DNA of 64,000 bases from Actinomycetota bacterium (GCA_040905475.1 JBBDRM010000117.1:31456-95455); one strand, 5' to 3'. Counted from the first letter of the stretch, positions 1 through 8,931 are shown. The notes: generated from the letters alone by a model not told the origin. Made by a program: numbers and translations.

Positions 1-225
1 CCCACCTACCGCCCGGGCTCCGAGACCCGGATCGAGCGCGTGTCGCGCGCCGCCGGCTTGTCCGACCTGGCCGGCCAGGCCTTCAACCTCGAGATGTTCG
101 GCGGTGCGGCCGGGATCGAGCTCCTGGCCGAGGTCGTCCGCCCGGCGTCGTGCTACCGGCTCGCCGTCGGCCGGCTGGACGAGGCCGTCGCGGCCGTGTC
201 CGAGGCGGCGGCCGCGCCTGCCTGA
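1..225 (+). CDS. 3' end of an unidentified protein (partial)
   Basis: The last 74 codons of a gene that begins before the window, ending in TGA. The residues look protein-like (balanced hydrophobic and charged pattern, for example AGQAFNLEMFGG and CYRLAVGRLDEAV), but I recognise no family. It converges on the minus-strand epimerase gene and overlaps its last 73 bases. The epimerase tail in the overlap is low-complexity Ala/Ser/Thr, which suggests that this plus-strand frame is the constrained one there. It could still be a chance open frame. Confidence 0.45.
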   Translation, partial: PTYRPGSETRIERVSRAAGLSDLAGQAFNLEMFGGAAGIELLAEVVRPASCYRLAVGRLDEAVAAVSEAAAAPA

Positions 226-1157
226 GCCGCGCGGCGCTCCTCGAACCAGGCGACCGTTCGCGCAACCGACTCTTCCCACACCGCCTTCGGCTCGAAGCCG
301 AGCAGTCGCTTGGCGGCCGAGATGTCGGCGTGCGTCCGACGGATGTCGCCGGCGCGCTTCGGCGTGCGGATCGGATCCACCCAGCGCCCGACCGCGTTCG
401 AAACCTCTCGCAGAACCTCGTTGATCGTCTTCGGGTCTCCCCCGGCCACGTTGATCACGGCGCCGTTGGCCTCCGGTCCGGCAGTCGCCGCGGCGATGTT
501 CGCTCGTACCACGTCGTCGATATAGGAGAAGTCGCGGGACTGCTCGCCGTCCCAGTGAACCTCCGGGGCCTTTCCTTCAACGAGCGCCGCGACGAACGCG
601 GGGAAGACCGCTGCGTACTTCGACTCGGGCCGCTGGCCGGGACCGAACACGTTGAAATACCGGAGCGAAACCGTGGAGAGACCCTTGAGGTGCGTCCACA
701 CCCGGCAGTACTGCTCGGCGGAGAGCTTGCTGACGGCGTAGGGCGACAGGGGCGACGGCGTCATCGCCTCGTGCTGGCGTCCTTCGGCGACGTCGCCGTA
801 CACGCTCGAGCTCGAGGCGTACACCACGCGACGGACGCCGGCCTCCTCCGCGGCGACCAGCAGGTTGAGCGTCCCGGTGATGTTGCAAGACTCGCTCAGT
901 ACCGGATCGTCGACCGAGCGCGGAACGCTTCGCAGGGCGGCTTGATGGAAGATCACGTCGACTCCCGCGCAGGACGGTGCGAGCCCCTCGGGGTCCCTGA
1001 GGTCGGCGCGCACGAAGGTTGCACCGTCGGGGATGTTCTCCTCGAATCCGGTGAGCAGGTTGTCGAGTACGCGGACACGCCATCCGTCGGCGAGCAGCGC
1101 GCGAGAAATGGCCGAGCCGATGAACCCGGCTCCTCCGGTCACCAGTGCGTTCTTCAT
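153..1157 (-). CDS. NAD-dependent epimerase/dehydratase (UDP-sugar 4-epimerase-like)
   Basis: Extended short-chain dehydrogenase likely to interconvert or dehydrate a nucleotide sugar for the glycan locus. The N-terminal NAD site VTGGAGFIGS (about residues 6-15), the acidic strand end VLDNLLTG, the catalytic serine stretch YASSSSVYG and the YAVSK tyrosine-lysine pair are all present, so the enzyme looks active. I chose the ATG at 1157, which follows AGGAAGG by 5 bases. A TTG six codons upstream has no ribosome site. After the usual end (AWFEERR) there is a low-complexity tail overlapping the convergent frame at 1-225. The exact sugar cannot be read from sequence. It is the last gene of the glycan locus in this direction. 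Confidence 0.9.
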   Translation of the reverse strand: MKNALVTGGAGFIGSAISRALLADGWRVRVLDNLLTGFEENIPDGATFVRADLRDPEGLAPSCAGVDVIFHQAALRSVPRSVDDPVLSESCNITGTLNLLVAAEEAGVRRVVYASSSSVYGDVAEGRQHEAMTPSPLSPYAVSKLSAEQYCRVWTHLKGLSTVSLRYFNVFGPGQRPESKYAAVFPAFVAALVEGKAPEVHWDGEQSRDFSYIDDVVRANIAAATAGPEANGAVINVAGGDPKTINEVLREVSNAVGRWVDPIRTPKRAGDIRRTHADISAAKRLLGFEPKAVWEESVARTVAWFEERRAAQAGAAAASDTAATASSSRPTASR

Positions 1158-1193
1158 CGGTTCCTTCCTATCCAACTCTTATCGCTCGAACGA

Positions 1194-2018
1194 TCAGCGG
1201 AACGAGCGGACCAGATGCACGGCCGTGCGGAGCTCCGGCCGCAGGCGAAGCGACCGGCGGAACGCGACCCGCGCCTCCGCGGTCTCGCCCATGCTTGCCG
1301 ACATAAGACCGATCCGCTTCCACCGGAATGCCGCCGCCCGGGGATGCGTCTCGAAGTAGTCCTCGTACATCTCGAGCAGCAACTTCTGGCACCGTACACG
1401 CTCCGCCGTCCCGTTGAGGTTCCGCGGTCCGTCGTGGAGCCGGTAGATCACCCCGACGCGCGGAACCGTCGAGACGATCGCATCGCGCGCAACGCGCAGC
1501 CACCATTCGATGTCCACCGATCCGGCGAACCGCTCGTCGAAGCGCGGGGCGGCATCGCGGGACACCGTGACCTGGCCGAGCTGGGGCGTCATCGCGTCCA
1601 GGATCGAGTCGTACACATTGCCCTCGAGGAGCCGATCGTCGCCGGCCGAACCGTCGCTCCCTTGCCGGAAGCAGACCGACACCGGTGCCCGCTCCATGCC
1701 CTCGCGCCCCATCGCGAGCCGCTCGGGGACGTACAGGTCGTCGTCGTCGAGGAACGCAACGTACCGGCCCCGCGCCGCGTCGAGGCCGGTGTTCCGTGCG
1801 GCCGGCTCGCCGCCGTTGGTCGGGCGCCGGACGACCCGCACGCGCGGATCATCCGGCCCCGTCGCTGGAACCGGGCTCGCGTCGTCGACGACGATGCACT
1901 CGAAGTCCTCGACGGTCTGCGCGAGCACGGAGGCGATCGCCTCGTCGAGCAGCGCCTGCCGGTTGTAGGTCGTGATGACGACGCTGAACAGCGGGTCCAT
2001 CGAAGGCGTCCTCACCAT
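1194..2018 (-). CDS. Glycosyltransferase family 2
   Basis: GT-A fold transferase that probably adds a sugar from an NDP donor to the lipid-linked glycan on the cytoplasmic face. It begins with the typical VVITTYNR strand, followed by the donor-site VVDDAS and the metal-binding triad FLDDDD near residue 95. WWLRVARD near residue 175 fits the acceptor and catalytic-base region. The C-terminus is about 100 residues of helix-rich sequence without membrane spans. The ATG at 2018 overlaps the TGA of the sulfotransferase gene upstream (ATGGTGA), which suggests translational coupling. A second ATG six codons on (2000) is possible. Donor and acceptor are unknown. Confidence 0.88.
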   Translation of the reverse strand: MVRTPSMDPLFSVVITTYNRQALLDEAIASVLAQTVEDFECIVVDDASPVPATGPDDPRVRVVRRPTNGGEPAARNTGLDAARGRYVAFLDDDDLYVPERLAMGREGMERAPVSVCFRQGSDGSAGDDRLLEGNVYDSILDAMTPQLGQVTVSRDAAPRFDERFAGSVDIEWWLRVARDAIVSTVPRVGVIYRLHDGPRNLNGTAERVRCQKLLLEMYEDYFETHPRAAAFRWKRIGLMSASMGETAEARVAFRRSLRLRPELRTAVHLVRSFR

Positions 2019-2974
2019 CTCCGCGGCGGAGGCAGCACGTCGCGGCGAACCGCGAGCGCGGTCCGAACGCGGGCCTCGCGCATCTCACGGGAGACGGCGG
2101 TGATCACGCGTGCCGTGCCGGCGCGGAGCCGGGCGCCTCGCGGAACCCGCTCGAAGGCGGGCTCGTATCCCATCGCGCGGATCTGCGCGCCTGCGAGCGC
2201 TTCGAACAGCGCGACGTCCTCCTTCGTCATGTCGCGCGTCCAGTCGCGAAGCCCTTTCACCGGCGCCCCCTGCGCGTTGCGATGGTAGGCGGGAACGCCG
2301 TTGCCCGAAGCCCGATCCGGGTACGAGAGCATCTCCGGCGCGTAGAGCAGTCCTGCCAGGTCGCAGATCCGCCGGAGCTCGCGCTCGGGCTCGTCGACCA
2401 GGTCCTCGTAGTGGACCTCGAGGTACCGCTCGGGCCCGAGCGTGCGGCCGGCGCGCCGCGCGGCCAGCGTCCAGTGAGACCACACCTGCGCCGCCTCGGC
2501 GAGCGTATTCGGCCACCACGGCATCTGCAGCAAGGAGAGCGCGACGTCCCGGCCGTCCCGCACGAGGTGCACGAACCGTCCGCCCGGGAAGATCTCCGCC
2601 AGCAACCCCACGTCGAGCGCGTAGTTCGGGGTCTTGTCCCCCCAGCGCTCCTTGCCCTTCTCGGCGGCGTACGCCATGAAAACCGCGTCGATCACCGCAG
2701 CGAAGGACGGCCGGTCGAGGGCGCGCACACCGCGCAGAACCGTCTCGGCGTCGATCCCCCATTCGCCGAAGCGGTACGTGCGGATCACGTCGGCCGCCAT
2801 GCGCTCCGCATCGACCGCGCCCGCCCGTCCGTACCGACGGCGAACCGCCCACATCGACGTGATGAAATGCGACTCAGGCGGGATGGCGAGCATCGGGTGC
2901 GCGTCGAGCATCGCGCGGAGCATGGTCGTCCCCGACCGCGCGCATCCCACCACGAACACCGGAGAGCCCGTCAT
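2012..2974 (-). CDS. Sulfotransferase (PAPS-dependent), 320 aa
   Basis: Transfers sulfate from PAPS to a hydroxyl or amino group, most likely of the glycan or a glycolipid built by this locus. The 5'-phosphosulfate loop VGCARSGTTML lies at about residues 9-19 and the 3'-phosphate motif VHLVRDGRDVALS near residue 137. Both are complete. The sequence resembles the bacterial Sulfotransfer_3 family. The ATG at 2974 overlaps the TGA of the WecA-like gene by ATGA, so the longer upstream open frame is not used. It is one of three sulfotransferases in this locus. No PAPS-synthesis genes lie in the window, so PAPS must be made elsewhere. Confidence 0.88.
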   Translation of the reverse strand: MTGSPVFVVGCARSGTTMLRAMLDAHPMLAIPPESHFITSMWAVRRRYGRAGAVDAERMAADVIRTYRFGEWGIDAETVLRGVRALDRPSFAAVIDAVFMAYAAEKGKERWGDKTPNYALDVGLLAEIFPGGRFVHLVRDGRDVALSLLQMPWWPNTLAEAAQVWSHWTLAARRAGRTLGPERYLEVHYEDLVDEPERELRRICDLAGLLYAPEMLSYPDRASGNGVPAYHRNAQGAPVKGLRDWTRDMTKEDVALFEALAGAQIRAMGYEPAFERVPRGARLRAGTARVITAVSREMREARVRTALAVRRDVLPPPRRW

Positions 2975-3951
2975 CGCGGATCGCCTCCGAACGTGTCCGC
3001 GCGGGCGCGCCCCGGCCAGAGCTGCACGCCGGCTACGAGGCCGCCGAGCGCAAGCACGCCCGCGAGGACGGCCGCCTTCGTGAACGACACCCGGGACGCG
3101 GCGTAGCCCAGCGCCCCGGCGATCGCGCCGGCTCCGCAAAGGATGCCGGTCGAACGGAGCCGGGAACCCGTTCGCGTTGCCACGATGTCGTACGAGTGCA
3201 GCCGGTCCCCGGACGTGAGCGAGGCGCCCGACCCGAGCCGCCGCGCGACGGTGAACAGCATCTCGAACGCGAGCACGCCCAGGCAGGCTCCCGCGGCGAG
3301 CAGGCCGAGCCAACCGTTCACGGTCGAGACACTCGCGGTGAGCGCGGCCAGGAGCGTTCCGACCGCGTACGCGCCCCCGTTCCCGAGGAAGATCCTCCCC
3401 GGAAGGTTCCAGATCAAGAAGCCCACTCCGGCGCCGGCGAGCGCGAACCCGAGCGAGCGGATACCCGAACCGCCGGGAGCGGTCGTGGCGAGCGCCGCTC
3501 CACCGATCGCTGCCAGCCCGCCGGCCAGGCCGTTCTGTCCGTCGAGCAAGTTGGTCGCGTTCGCGCAGGCGAGCGTCAGCGCAACGGTTGCGACGCCGGC
3601 GAGCGCGCCGAGCGGCTCGACCTCGACACCGCCGGCGGCGAGCACCACGCCCGCCCCCGTCAACAAGATGAGACGGACCAGCGGCGTCAGCTGCCGGATG
3701 TCGTCTGCGAGCCCGGCGGCGAACGCGATCGTCGTGGCGGCGACGATGCTTCCGGGAAGCCCATCGCCGACGAGCGCGGAAGCGACCAGCGTGGCCGCGA
3801 CCACGGCAGCGCCACCGAGGACCGACACGGGCCGCGCATGGATGGCGAGCGCCGGGTCGCTCGGCCGGTCGACGAGATCCGTGGCGAGCCCCACCCGCCG
3901 CGCGACGGGGACGAGGACGACGGCGATCCCGAGCGCGACTACGAAGGACAT
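2971..3951 (-). CDS. WecA/MraY-like polyprenyl-phosphate sugar-1-phosphate transferase
   Basis: Polytopic membrane enzyme of the PNPT superfamily. It would start glycan assembly by moving a sugar-1-phosphate (family: GlcNAc-1-P or similar) from UDP-sugar onto undecaprenyl or decaprenyl phosphate. About nine hydrophobic segments are visible in 326 residues. The family motifs ADDIRQ (DDxx), NATNLLDGQNGLAGG (NxxNxxDGxxGL) and DRLHSYD are present. The loop that usually reads GDxGS or GDAGS reads LGNGGAYAVG here, with Asn for the conserved Asp. That may be a subfamily trait rather than inactivation. The start is ATG at 3951, overlapping the upstream gene's end by 13 bases. The sugar specificity is unknown. 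Confidence 0.85.
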   Translation of the reverse strand: MSFVVALGIAVVLVPVARRVGLATDLVDRPSDPALAIHARPVSVLGGAAVVAATLVASALVGDGLPGSIVAATTIAFAAGLADDIRQLTPLVRLILLTGAGVVLAAGGVEVEPLGALAGVATVALTLACANATNLLDGQNGLAGGLAAIGGAALATTAPGGSGIRSLGFALAGAGVGFLIWNLPGRIFLGNGGAYAVGTLLAALTASVSTVNGWLGLLAAGACLGVLAFEMLFTVARRLGSGASLTSGDRLHSYDIVATRTGSRLRSTGILCGAGAIAGALGYAASRVSFTKAAVLAGVLALGGLVAGVQLWPGRARADTFGGDPR

Positions 3952-5732
3952 GGCCGCACAACCACCACGCTCGTCCGGCCGGCGTGCACGCTGATTTCGC
4001 CGACGATGCGCCAGCCGGAGTCCTCGAGCACCTTACGGGCGCGTTCGTTCTCGGCGTAGACGATCCCGCGCGCCTCGGGGACGCCACGGCGGCCCATGTC
4101 GCGGGTGGCCTCGTCCAGCACCGCCACACCCAAACCACGAGCCCGGACGGTCCGATCGACGCCCCAGACGAATATCTCGGCATCGGGGAACTTCTGGGCG
4201 CTCTTCGGGAAGCGCGCCGTCTCCAGTGCGCGCTTGAGGGCCACCGGCCGGATCAGCTTCGGAGCCGCCGTGATCGCGGCCGGGATCCCGTACCGCCGGA
4301 AGAACCGCTTGTAGAAGGCCGGAACGGAGTCCGCTCCCGAGGCCATCGCGACGACGCGCCCTCCCTCGTCCTCGACGACCGCAACGCTGGCGTTGGGGTC
4401 GCTCAGGAGCGCCCGGTACAGCTGGCGCATGAAACGGTCCCCCAGCTTCGGGAGGAAGGCGGACGGAACCGTTTCGCGGTGGAGACGAGCGAGCGTCGGG
4501 ATGTCGGACCGGCGGGCCAAGCGGACGGTGAAACCCCCTTCGAGCGGAACCGAGGCCATGCCTTTCTCGGAAAGCACTCGTCGGTACTCACGCACGATGA
4601 TCTCCTCAACTCTTCGCTCGTCGAACCATTCGACGGCGCGGGTGCGGGCGGCGGAACCGAGCTTGGCTCGGAGCCCCTCGTCGGCGACCAGCTTCTCGAT
4701 CGCTGCGGCGAGGTGCTTCGCGTTCCGTGGCGGGACCAGGAACCCTTCGATCCCGTCGCGCACGACCTCCCGGCAGCCTCGTATGTCGGTGAGAACGAGA
4801 GGCCTCGCCATTGCAGCGGCCTCGATCGCCGACCGGGGCAGACCCTCGCGCCACGACGCCAGCACGAAGACGTCCATGAGCGCCATTAGGTCCCGGACGT
4901 CATCACGATGGCCGGCGAAGATGGTGTGCTCGCGCGCCCGCGTCATCTCGTCGGGCGGTATCGAGTCCCACTTCTCGGGATCGGATCCGCCCACGACCAG
5001 GAACACCGCTTCCGGATGATCCGCCCGAACCGCCGCCGCCGCCTCGAACAGCTCCCGATAGCCCTTCTCGGCCACCATCCGGCCGACGGCACCGACGACG
5101 ACCTTTCCCGCCGGGATGCCGAGCTCCTCCCGCAGCCGCTCGATCCGCTCCGTGGGCACCGCCTCCGGATCGAAGAGCGTCAGATCGATCCCGTTGCCGA
5201 GCAGCCTTCCCTTCGGCGGCCGTGCGATCCGCAGGCGGGCCGCCCACGCGCGGTCCTCCGCGCTCTGGAACAACTCCGAATCGGAGAAGCGCGCCGCGAT
5301 CCACTCGATACCGAGCACGGCGCCTTTGCGCGCCGGCCGGTCCTCCGGCATCGCGTAGAGCCCATGCTGTGTGTTGACCACGCACGGCACGCCGGCGAGG
5401 CGCGCCGCGACCCGGCCGAGGACCCCGGGCTTCGGGTTGTGCGTGTGCACGATGTCGAAGCGCTCTCGGCGCAGGATCCGGTAGAGCTCGAAGAAGGCGC
5501 GCAGGTCTGCGCCGAGGCTCCACCCCCGGGTCGCCGCGTGCCAGGGGATGTGGCGGATCCCCTCGGCTTCCAGCAACGGAACGCAGGCGCCGGGTGCGCT
5601 GATCGCGCTCACCTCGTACCCCTCCGCGGCCAGCCGGCGCAACTGCGGGCGGAGCATGTACCACAGGGTCAGGTCGATGGTGGTGATGTGGACGACGCGC
5701 AGGCGCTCACCGGAGCGGCGCCGGCGCTTCAT
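3939..5732 (-). CDS. Glycosyltransferase family 4 fused to GNAT acetyltransferase, 597 aa
   Basis: A two-enzyme protein. Residues 10-385 form a GT-B glycosyltransferase (GT4): the N-terminal Rossmann start VVHITTIDL, the acceptor-side VHTHNPKPG near 95, the phosphate-binding GAVGRMVAEKG at 214-224 and the donor-site block FVLASWREGLPRSAIEA at 289-305. Residues about 398-590 form a GNAT acyltransferase (FTVRLARRSD start, acetyl-CoA loop VRARGLGVAVLDEA at 529-542, VYAENERARKVLE at 558-570). No stop separates them. An internal Met at 392 could allow a separate GNAT product. The start ATG at 5732 overlaps the deacetylase TGA by ATGA. Probably adds an amino sugar and N-acylates it. That coupling is inference. 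Confidence 0.87.
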   Translation of the reverse strand: MKRRRRSGERLRVVHITTIDLTLWYMLRPQLRRLAAEGYEVSAISAPGACVPLLEAEGIRHIPWHAATRGWSLGADLRAFFELYRILRRERFDIVHTHNPKPGVLGRVAARLAGVPCVVNTQHGLYAMPEDRPARKGAVLGIEWIAARFSDSELFQSAEDRAWAARLRIARPPKGRLLGNGIDLTLFDPEAVPTERIERLREELGIPAGKVVVGAVGRMVAEKGYRELFEAAAAVRADHPEAVFLVVGGSDPEKWDSIPPDEMTRAREHTIFAGHRDDVRDLMALMDVFVLASWREGLPRSAIEAAAMARPLVLTDIRGCREVVRDGIEGFLVPPRNAKHLAAAIEKLVADEGLRAKLGSAARTRAVEWFDERRVEEIIVREYRRVLSEKGMASVPLEGGFTVRLARRSDIPTLARLHRETVPSAFLPKLGDRFMRQLYRALLSDPNASVAVVEDEGGRVVAMASGADSVPAFYKRFFRRYGIPAAITAAPKLIRPVALKRALETARFPKSAQKFPDAEIFVWGVDRTVRARGLGVAVLDEATRDMGRRGVPEARGIVYAENERARKVLEDSGWRIVGEISVHAGRTSVVVVRPCPS

Positions 5733-6496
5733 TTCGGCCGCCACGGACCGCGACGCGCAGCCCGATAGAGGAACGCCTCGCCGTTGAGCCGACCGCGAAC
5801 CTTCGCCCGGAAGAACATCTGGCCGTCGCTCCGCAGGATCGGGATCCTCGCCAGCCGGTACGGATCGACGGCGCCGGCACGGTTGACGCGCCAGCCGTCG
5901 AGAGCGGCGGTCGTGAACAGGCGGCGAGCGGCACGGTCGGCTTCCGGAGATCCGATGCCCCAGGGGTACGCGAAGTGGCGGCATCCGACGCCCAGCCGGT
6001 CCTCGATCAGCCCTTGCGAACGCCGCATCTCGTCGTCCGCCACCTCCTCGGTGGCGACCGACAGATCGGTGTGACCGTGCGTGTGAGATCCGATGGTCAC
6101 CAGACCGGTCGCGACCGCTTCGGCGAGATGCTCCCACGTGAGCGAATCCGCCGCCGCCGTGTTCACTCCTCCGGTCGCGAGGTACAGCAGCGCCGGCACC
6201 TTGTAACGCACGAGGAGCGGCAGGGCGTGGGAATGGAAGTCGAGCGTTCCGTCGTCGAAGGTCACGACGACCCCGCCGTCGCCGCCGAGCGCCTGCTCGA
6301 GCGAACGCGGACGGTCCCGCTCCGTCAGCCTCGCCAGATGCCGCTCGAAAGCCGCGACGGACAGCTCGATCTCGGACCCATCGTCGCCCAGTCGGTGATA
6401 CAGCAACACGACGACATCGCCGGGCCGGCGGCGCGTGAACAATCCTGCCGGCAGGACGGCCGCCTTCGCGGAACGACGAACAAGAGTGGCGAGCAC
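5729..6496 (-). CDS. Polysaccharide deacetylase (NodB/CE4 family)
   Basis: Metal-dependent carbohydrate esterase likely to remove N-acetyl groups from sugars of the glycan. The catalytic-base motif VVTFDDGT, the metal-binding histidines in GSHTHGHTDL and the motif HFAYPWG are all present in the right order. I chose the GTG at 6496, one base after the upstream TGA and preceded at 7 bases by GGAG. A GTG at 6553 would extend into the preceding gene. The resulting 255-residue protein has no clear signal peptide, so it may act on the cytoplasmic lipid-linked intermediate or be exported some other way. It lies directly before the GT4-GNAT gene, so deacetylation and re-acylation may act in sequence. 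Confidence 0.88.
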   Translation of the reverse strand: MLATLVRRSAKAAVLPAGLFTRRRPGDVVVLLYHRLGDDGSEIELSVAAFERHLARLTERDRPRSLEQALGGDGGVVVTFDDGTLDFHSHALPLLVRYKVPALLYLATGGVNTAAADSLTWEHLAEAVATGLVTIGSHTHGHTDLSVATEEVADDEMRRSQGLIEDRLGVGCRHFAYPWGIGSPEADRAARRLFTTAALDGWRVNRAGAVDPYRLARIPILRSDGQMFFRAKVRGRLNGEAFLYRAARRGPWRPK

Positions 6497-6497
6497 G

Positions 6498-7913
6498 TCA
6501 GGCTCCGGCTTGGGTGAACGCAACAGGCTGCCGGAGACGGTGGCGTTCCTCACGCTTCGCGAGCCACTTCTTCGAGGGGATCGACAACAGCACGAAGAAG
6601 AAGGGGAGGAGCTGCACGCGCTCGCGTGCGAGGATGCCGAGGTTGCTGACGGCGGAGAACGCGACGATGAGCGCCCCGACCATCGCGATGGCGAATGTCA
6701 CGTAGGGGCGCCGGCGCGCGAGTCGCGCAGCAGCGAACAGCCATCGGAACCGGAGGAGGGTCAAGATGACGAGGAAGGTTCCCTCTGCAGCGGCGATGAG
6801 CGCCGTGGGGGACCGCGCATCGACGAGGGTCGGGCGGAACAACACGGTGAAGATCGCAAGCGGAGCCCGTCCCGGCGAAGTGATCACGGGTGCGTCGAAG
6901 TTCGATTTCCCTCCGCCCGTCTGATCCGCCACTTCCTCAAGCGTGCTGGCGAGTCCTCCTTCGGTGTTGATCCCGGCTTCCTGAACGAACTCGCTCGCAC
7001 GCCCGACGAAGAAGATGGCCGCTACGGCAACGAGCGCCAGCGATGCGATCTTGATGATCGGCCCGAGCTGACGGAGCTCTGGACGAGTGCGGCGCAGCAC
7101 GATCCCGAGGCCGATCGCCACCCCCGCGAGCCCGGCGATGTGCGCACGCGGAAGCGCCGCCCACCACAGGCCGATCGCCGCGATGCCGATCCCCTTGAGC
7201 ATCTTCCCGGTGAGCATGTTCGCGGCGCCGAAGGCGATGATGCCCAGACAGAACATCATCCATGATTCCTTGCCGATGCTCGACGGCCACACCAAAAGGG
7301 AGGGCAGGAAGAAGACGAAACGCGCGTAGGTCCGGTTCCGGCCCTCCGGGACCGCGATGGTGAAGGCTCGGTAGAAGAGGAACAGTCCGATGAAGGCCAG
7401 CCACGAGAAGAAGACGAAACCGCCGATCATCGTTCTGCCGATGACCGTGTACACGATCCCAGTAAGAACGTCGATGAAGTGGGTACCGGTGGCTTGCTCG
7501 ATCCCGGAGAAGTCCCCGTTCTTGAAGTCCGCAGCCAGATCTGCTCCAGCGATGTCATACGCCCTCGCGTCTACGCCGCCCCCATACACGTTGGTCCCGA
7601 GGAAGTAGCGGACGAGCGCGCCGACGAGCTTCAAGACGAGCGCCAGGACCAGAATGTAGAAGAGCGTACGATCGCCTTCGCGTTTGGCCTGACGAGCGAG
7701 CATCGGGAGCGTGAAGGCGAAGAGAGCAGGAGCCACGACGACGGCGCCGAGCGCGTGCCAAACCGGACCGTCGCCGAAGAGCGACGAGAGGAGGAAGAAG
7801 AATCCCGCGAGCCCCACAGCACCGAGCGACGCCTGGAGAACCCCCCCGGTGGGAGGGGTCTCGCGTTCCTGCAGGATCGTGTCGGAGGTGCGAACCTCTT
7901 CCGTCGTACGCAC
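6498..7913 (-). CDS. Polytopic membrane protein, probable Wzy-like glycan polymerase
   Basis: A 471-residue integral membrane protein with about eleven hydrophobic segments and one large soluble loop near residues 110-150 (around YGGGVDARAYDIAGADLAAD). A second loop lies near 320-350. Topology and position among glycosyltransferase genes fit an O-antigen-polymerase-like (Wzy) or GT-C role, but I see no diagnostic sequence motif. WPSSIGKESWMMF near residue 215 is the most conserved-looking loop. The GTG at 7913 starts two bases after the upstream TAG. It has no exosortase Cys/Arg/His signature. Alternative: a lipid-linked sugar flippase, less likely from the loop layout. Confidence 0.65.
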   Translation of the reverse strand: MRTTEEVRTSDTILQERETPPTGGVLQASLGAVGLAGFFFLLSSLFGDGPVWHALGAVVVAPALFAFTLPMLARQAKREGDRTLFYILVLALVLKLVGALVRYFLGTNVYGGGVDARAYDIAGADLAADFKNGDFSGIEQATGTHFIDVLTGIVYTVIGRTMIGGFVFFSWLAFIGLFLFYRAFTIAVPEGRNRTYARFVFFLPSLLVWPSSIGKESWMMFCLGIIAFGAANMLTGKMLKGIGIAAIGLWWAALPRAHIAGLAGVAIGLGIVLRRTRPELRQLGPIIKIASLALVAVAAIFFVGRASEFVQEAGINTEGGLASTLEEVADQTGGGKSNFDAPVITSPGRAPLAIFTVLFRPTLVDARSPTALIAAAEGTFLVILTLLRFRWLFAAARLARRRPYVTFAIAMVGALIVAFSAVSNLGILARERVQLLPFFFVLLSIPSKKWLAKREERHRLRQPVAFTQAGA

Positions 7914-7914
7914 C

Positions 7915-8931
7915 CTAGAACACCTCCAGATCGCCGATCGACAGCGCCCAGGACCCCAGGTCGTGCGGATCGGGGACGAGCGCGTCTTGCAAAGGGTTAA
8001 CGACGAACGTCATCCCGCGGGGCGCCTTCATGTAACCGGAGCCTCGCACGGCTGCGTCGGCGGCGGTGCCCGGGGCGAAATGGCAGGCCAGGTGATCCAC
8101 CGCAGCCGAGCGACGGACCCGCCGGAGCAGCCGGCGGGCCGTGGATCGGTCACCCGGCCGGACGATCAGCTCGGAAAGCGTCGTCTCCCACAATCCACCC
8201 CGGGGACGAACCCGGAAGATCGCGAGCCCTCGAAGGGTTCCGCCCTCGGTCTCGGCGACCGCACGATAGTCGAGGAGCGGGGCGTCGCCGTAGCGCCAAC
8301 CGAGGTAGGTCGCGTCGCGCGGCGTCCGCAGGCGCGCGTCCGGCGGTGCCGCGTCGGCGAGCAACTCGGGGAGCCCCCGAACCTGGCCGAGCACCTCCGA
8401 AGACGCGCCCGCGTGTACGACCGGCGGCGTTCCCGGCTCCTTGTCGACTCCACGGAAGCGGGTGGCGAACCGGATCGGCCGCCGGACCCGGATCCGGATC
8501 GGCGCCTGTCCCACGATGCTCCATCCCATCTTGAGATAGCCGGCGAGGCTGGCGGGATTGGGAGTGTTGAACACGAAGTCGACACCTTCGGCGCGCAGGT
8601 CGTCGAGGGCCCGCAGGGTGAGCTTCGAGAAGATGCCCTTGCCTTGGAAATCCGGATGCGTTGCCGTGTCCACGGCACGCACCGCGCTGAACGTGCGATC
8701 GCCTGCGGTCCAGCGCCAGCGCATGAACGCTCGCAAGCCCGCGATGCGGCCGTCGGACTCGGCGAGGAGCATGTAGGAGCTGCCGAACGGATTGGCGAAG
8801 TGCTTCCACCGGAAGAACTCGGGAGGACGCTCGCCGGCCGGACCGCCGCCGAGCGACGCGCCCAGCAGCTCAAGCACGCGCGGCTCGTCCTCGGGTCGAT
8901 AGGAGCGAAGGTCGAGATCGAGCGCCATCAT
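7915..8931 (-). CDS. GNAT-family acyltransferase (two-domain, 338 aa)
   Basis: The N-terminal half carries a GNAT fold: the start LRSYRPEDEPRVLEL, the acetyl-CoA loop THPDFQGKGIFSKL near residue 95 and NTPNPASLAGYLKMGW near 125. The second half (about 175-338) looks like a related, more diverged domain (for example WRYGDAPLLDYRAV), as in the FemAB-like or double-GNAT proteins found in polysaccharide clusters. Probably acylates an amino sugar of the glycan. The ATG at 8931 overlaps the upstream TGA (ATGA), and a second ATG follows immediately. The acyl donor is unknown. The ACP encoded at 16.3 kb is one possible source. Confidence 0.75.
   Translation of the reverse strand: MMALDLDLRSYRPEDEPRVLELLGASLGGGPAGERPPEFFRWKHFANPFGSSYMLLAESDGRIAGLRAFMRWRWTAGDRTFSAVRAVDTATHPDFQGKGIFSKLTLRALDDLRAEGVDFVFNTPNPASLAGYLKMGWSIVGQAPIRIRVRRPIRFATRFRGVDKEPGTPPVVHAGASSEVLGQVRGLPELLADAAPPDARLRTPRDATYLGWRYGDAPLLDYRAVAETEGGTLRGLAIFRVRPRGGLWETTLSELIVRPGDRSTARRLLRRVRRSAAVDHLACHFAPGTAADAAVRGSGYMKAPRGMTFVVNPLQDALVPDPHDLGSWALSIGDLEVF

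Noticed and set aside
150..2288. Long plus-strand open frame over the epimerase and GT2 genes
   Set aside because: Its reading is dominated by Arg/Pro/Ala as expected from a GC-rich antisense frame. The minus-strand frames give clear families with good starts.
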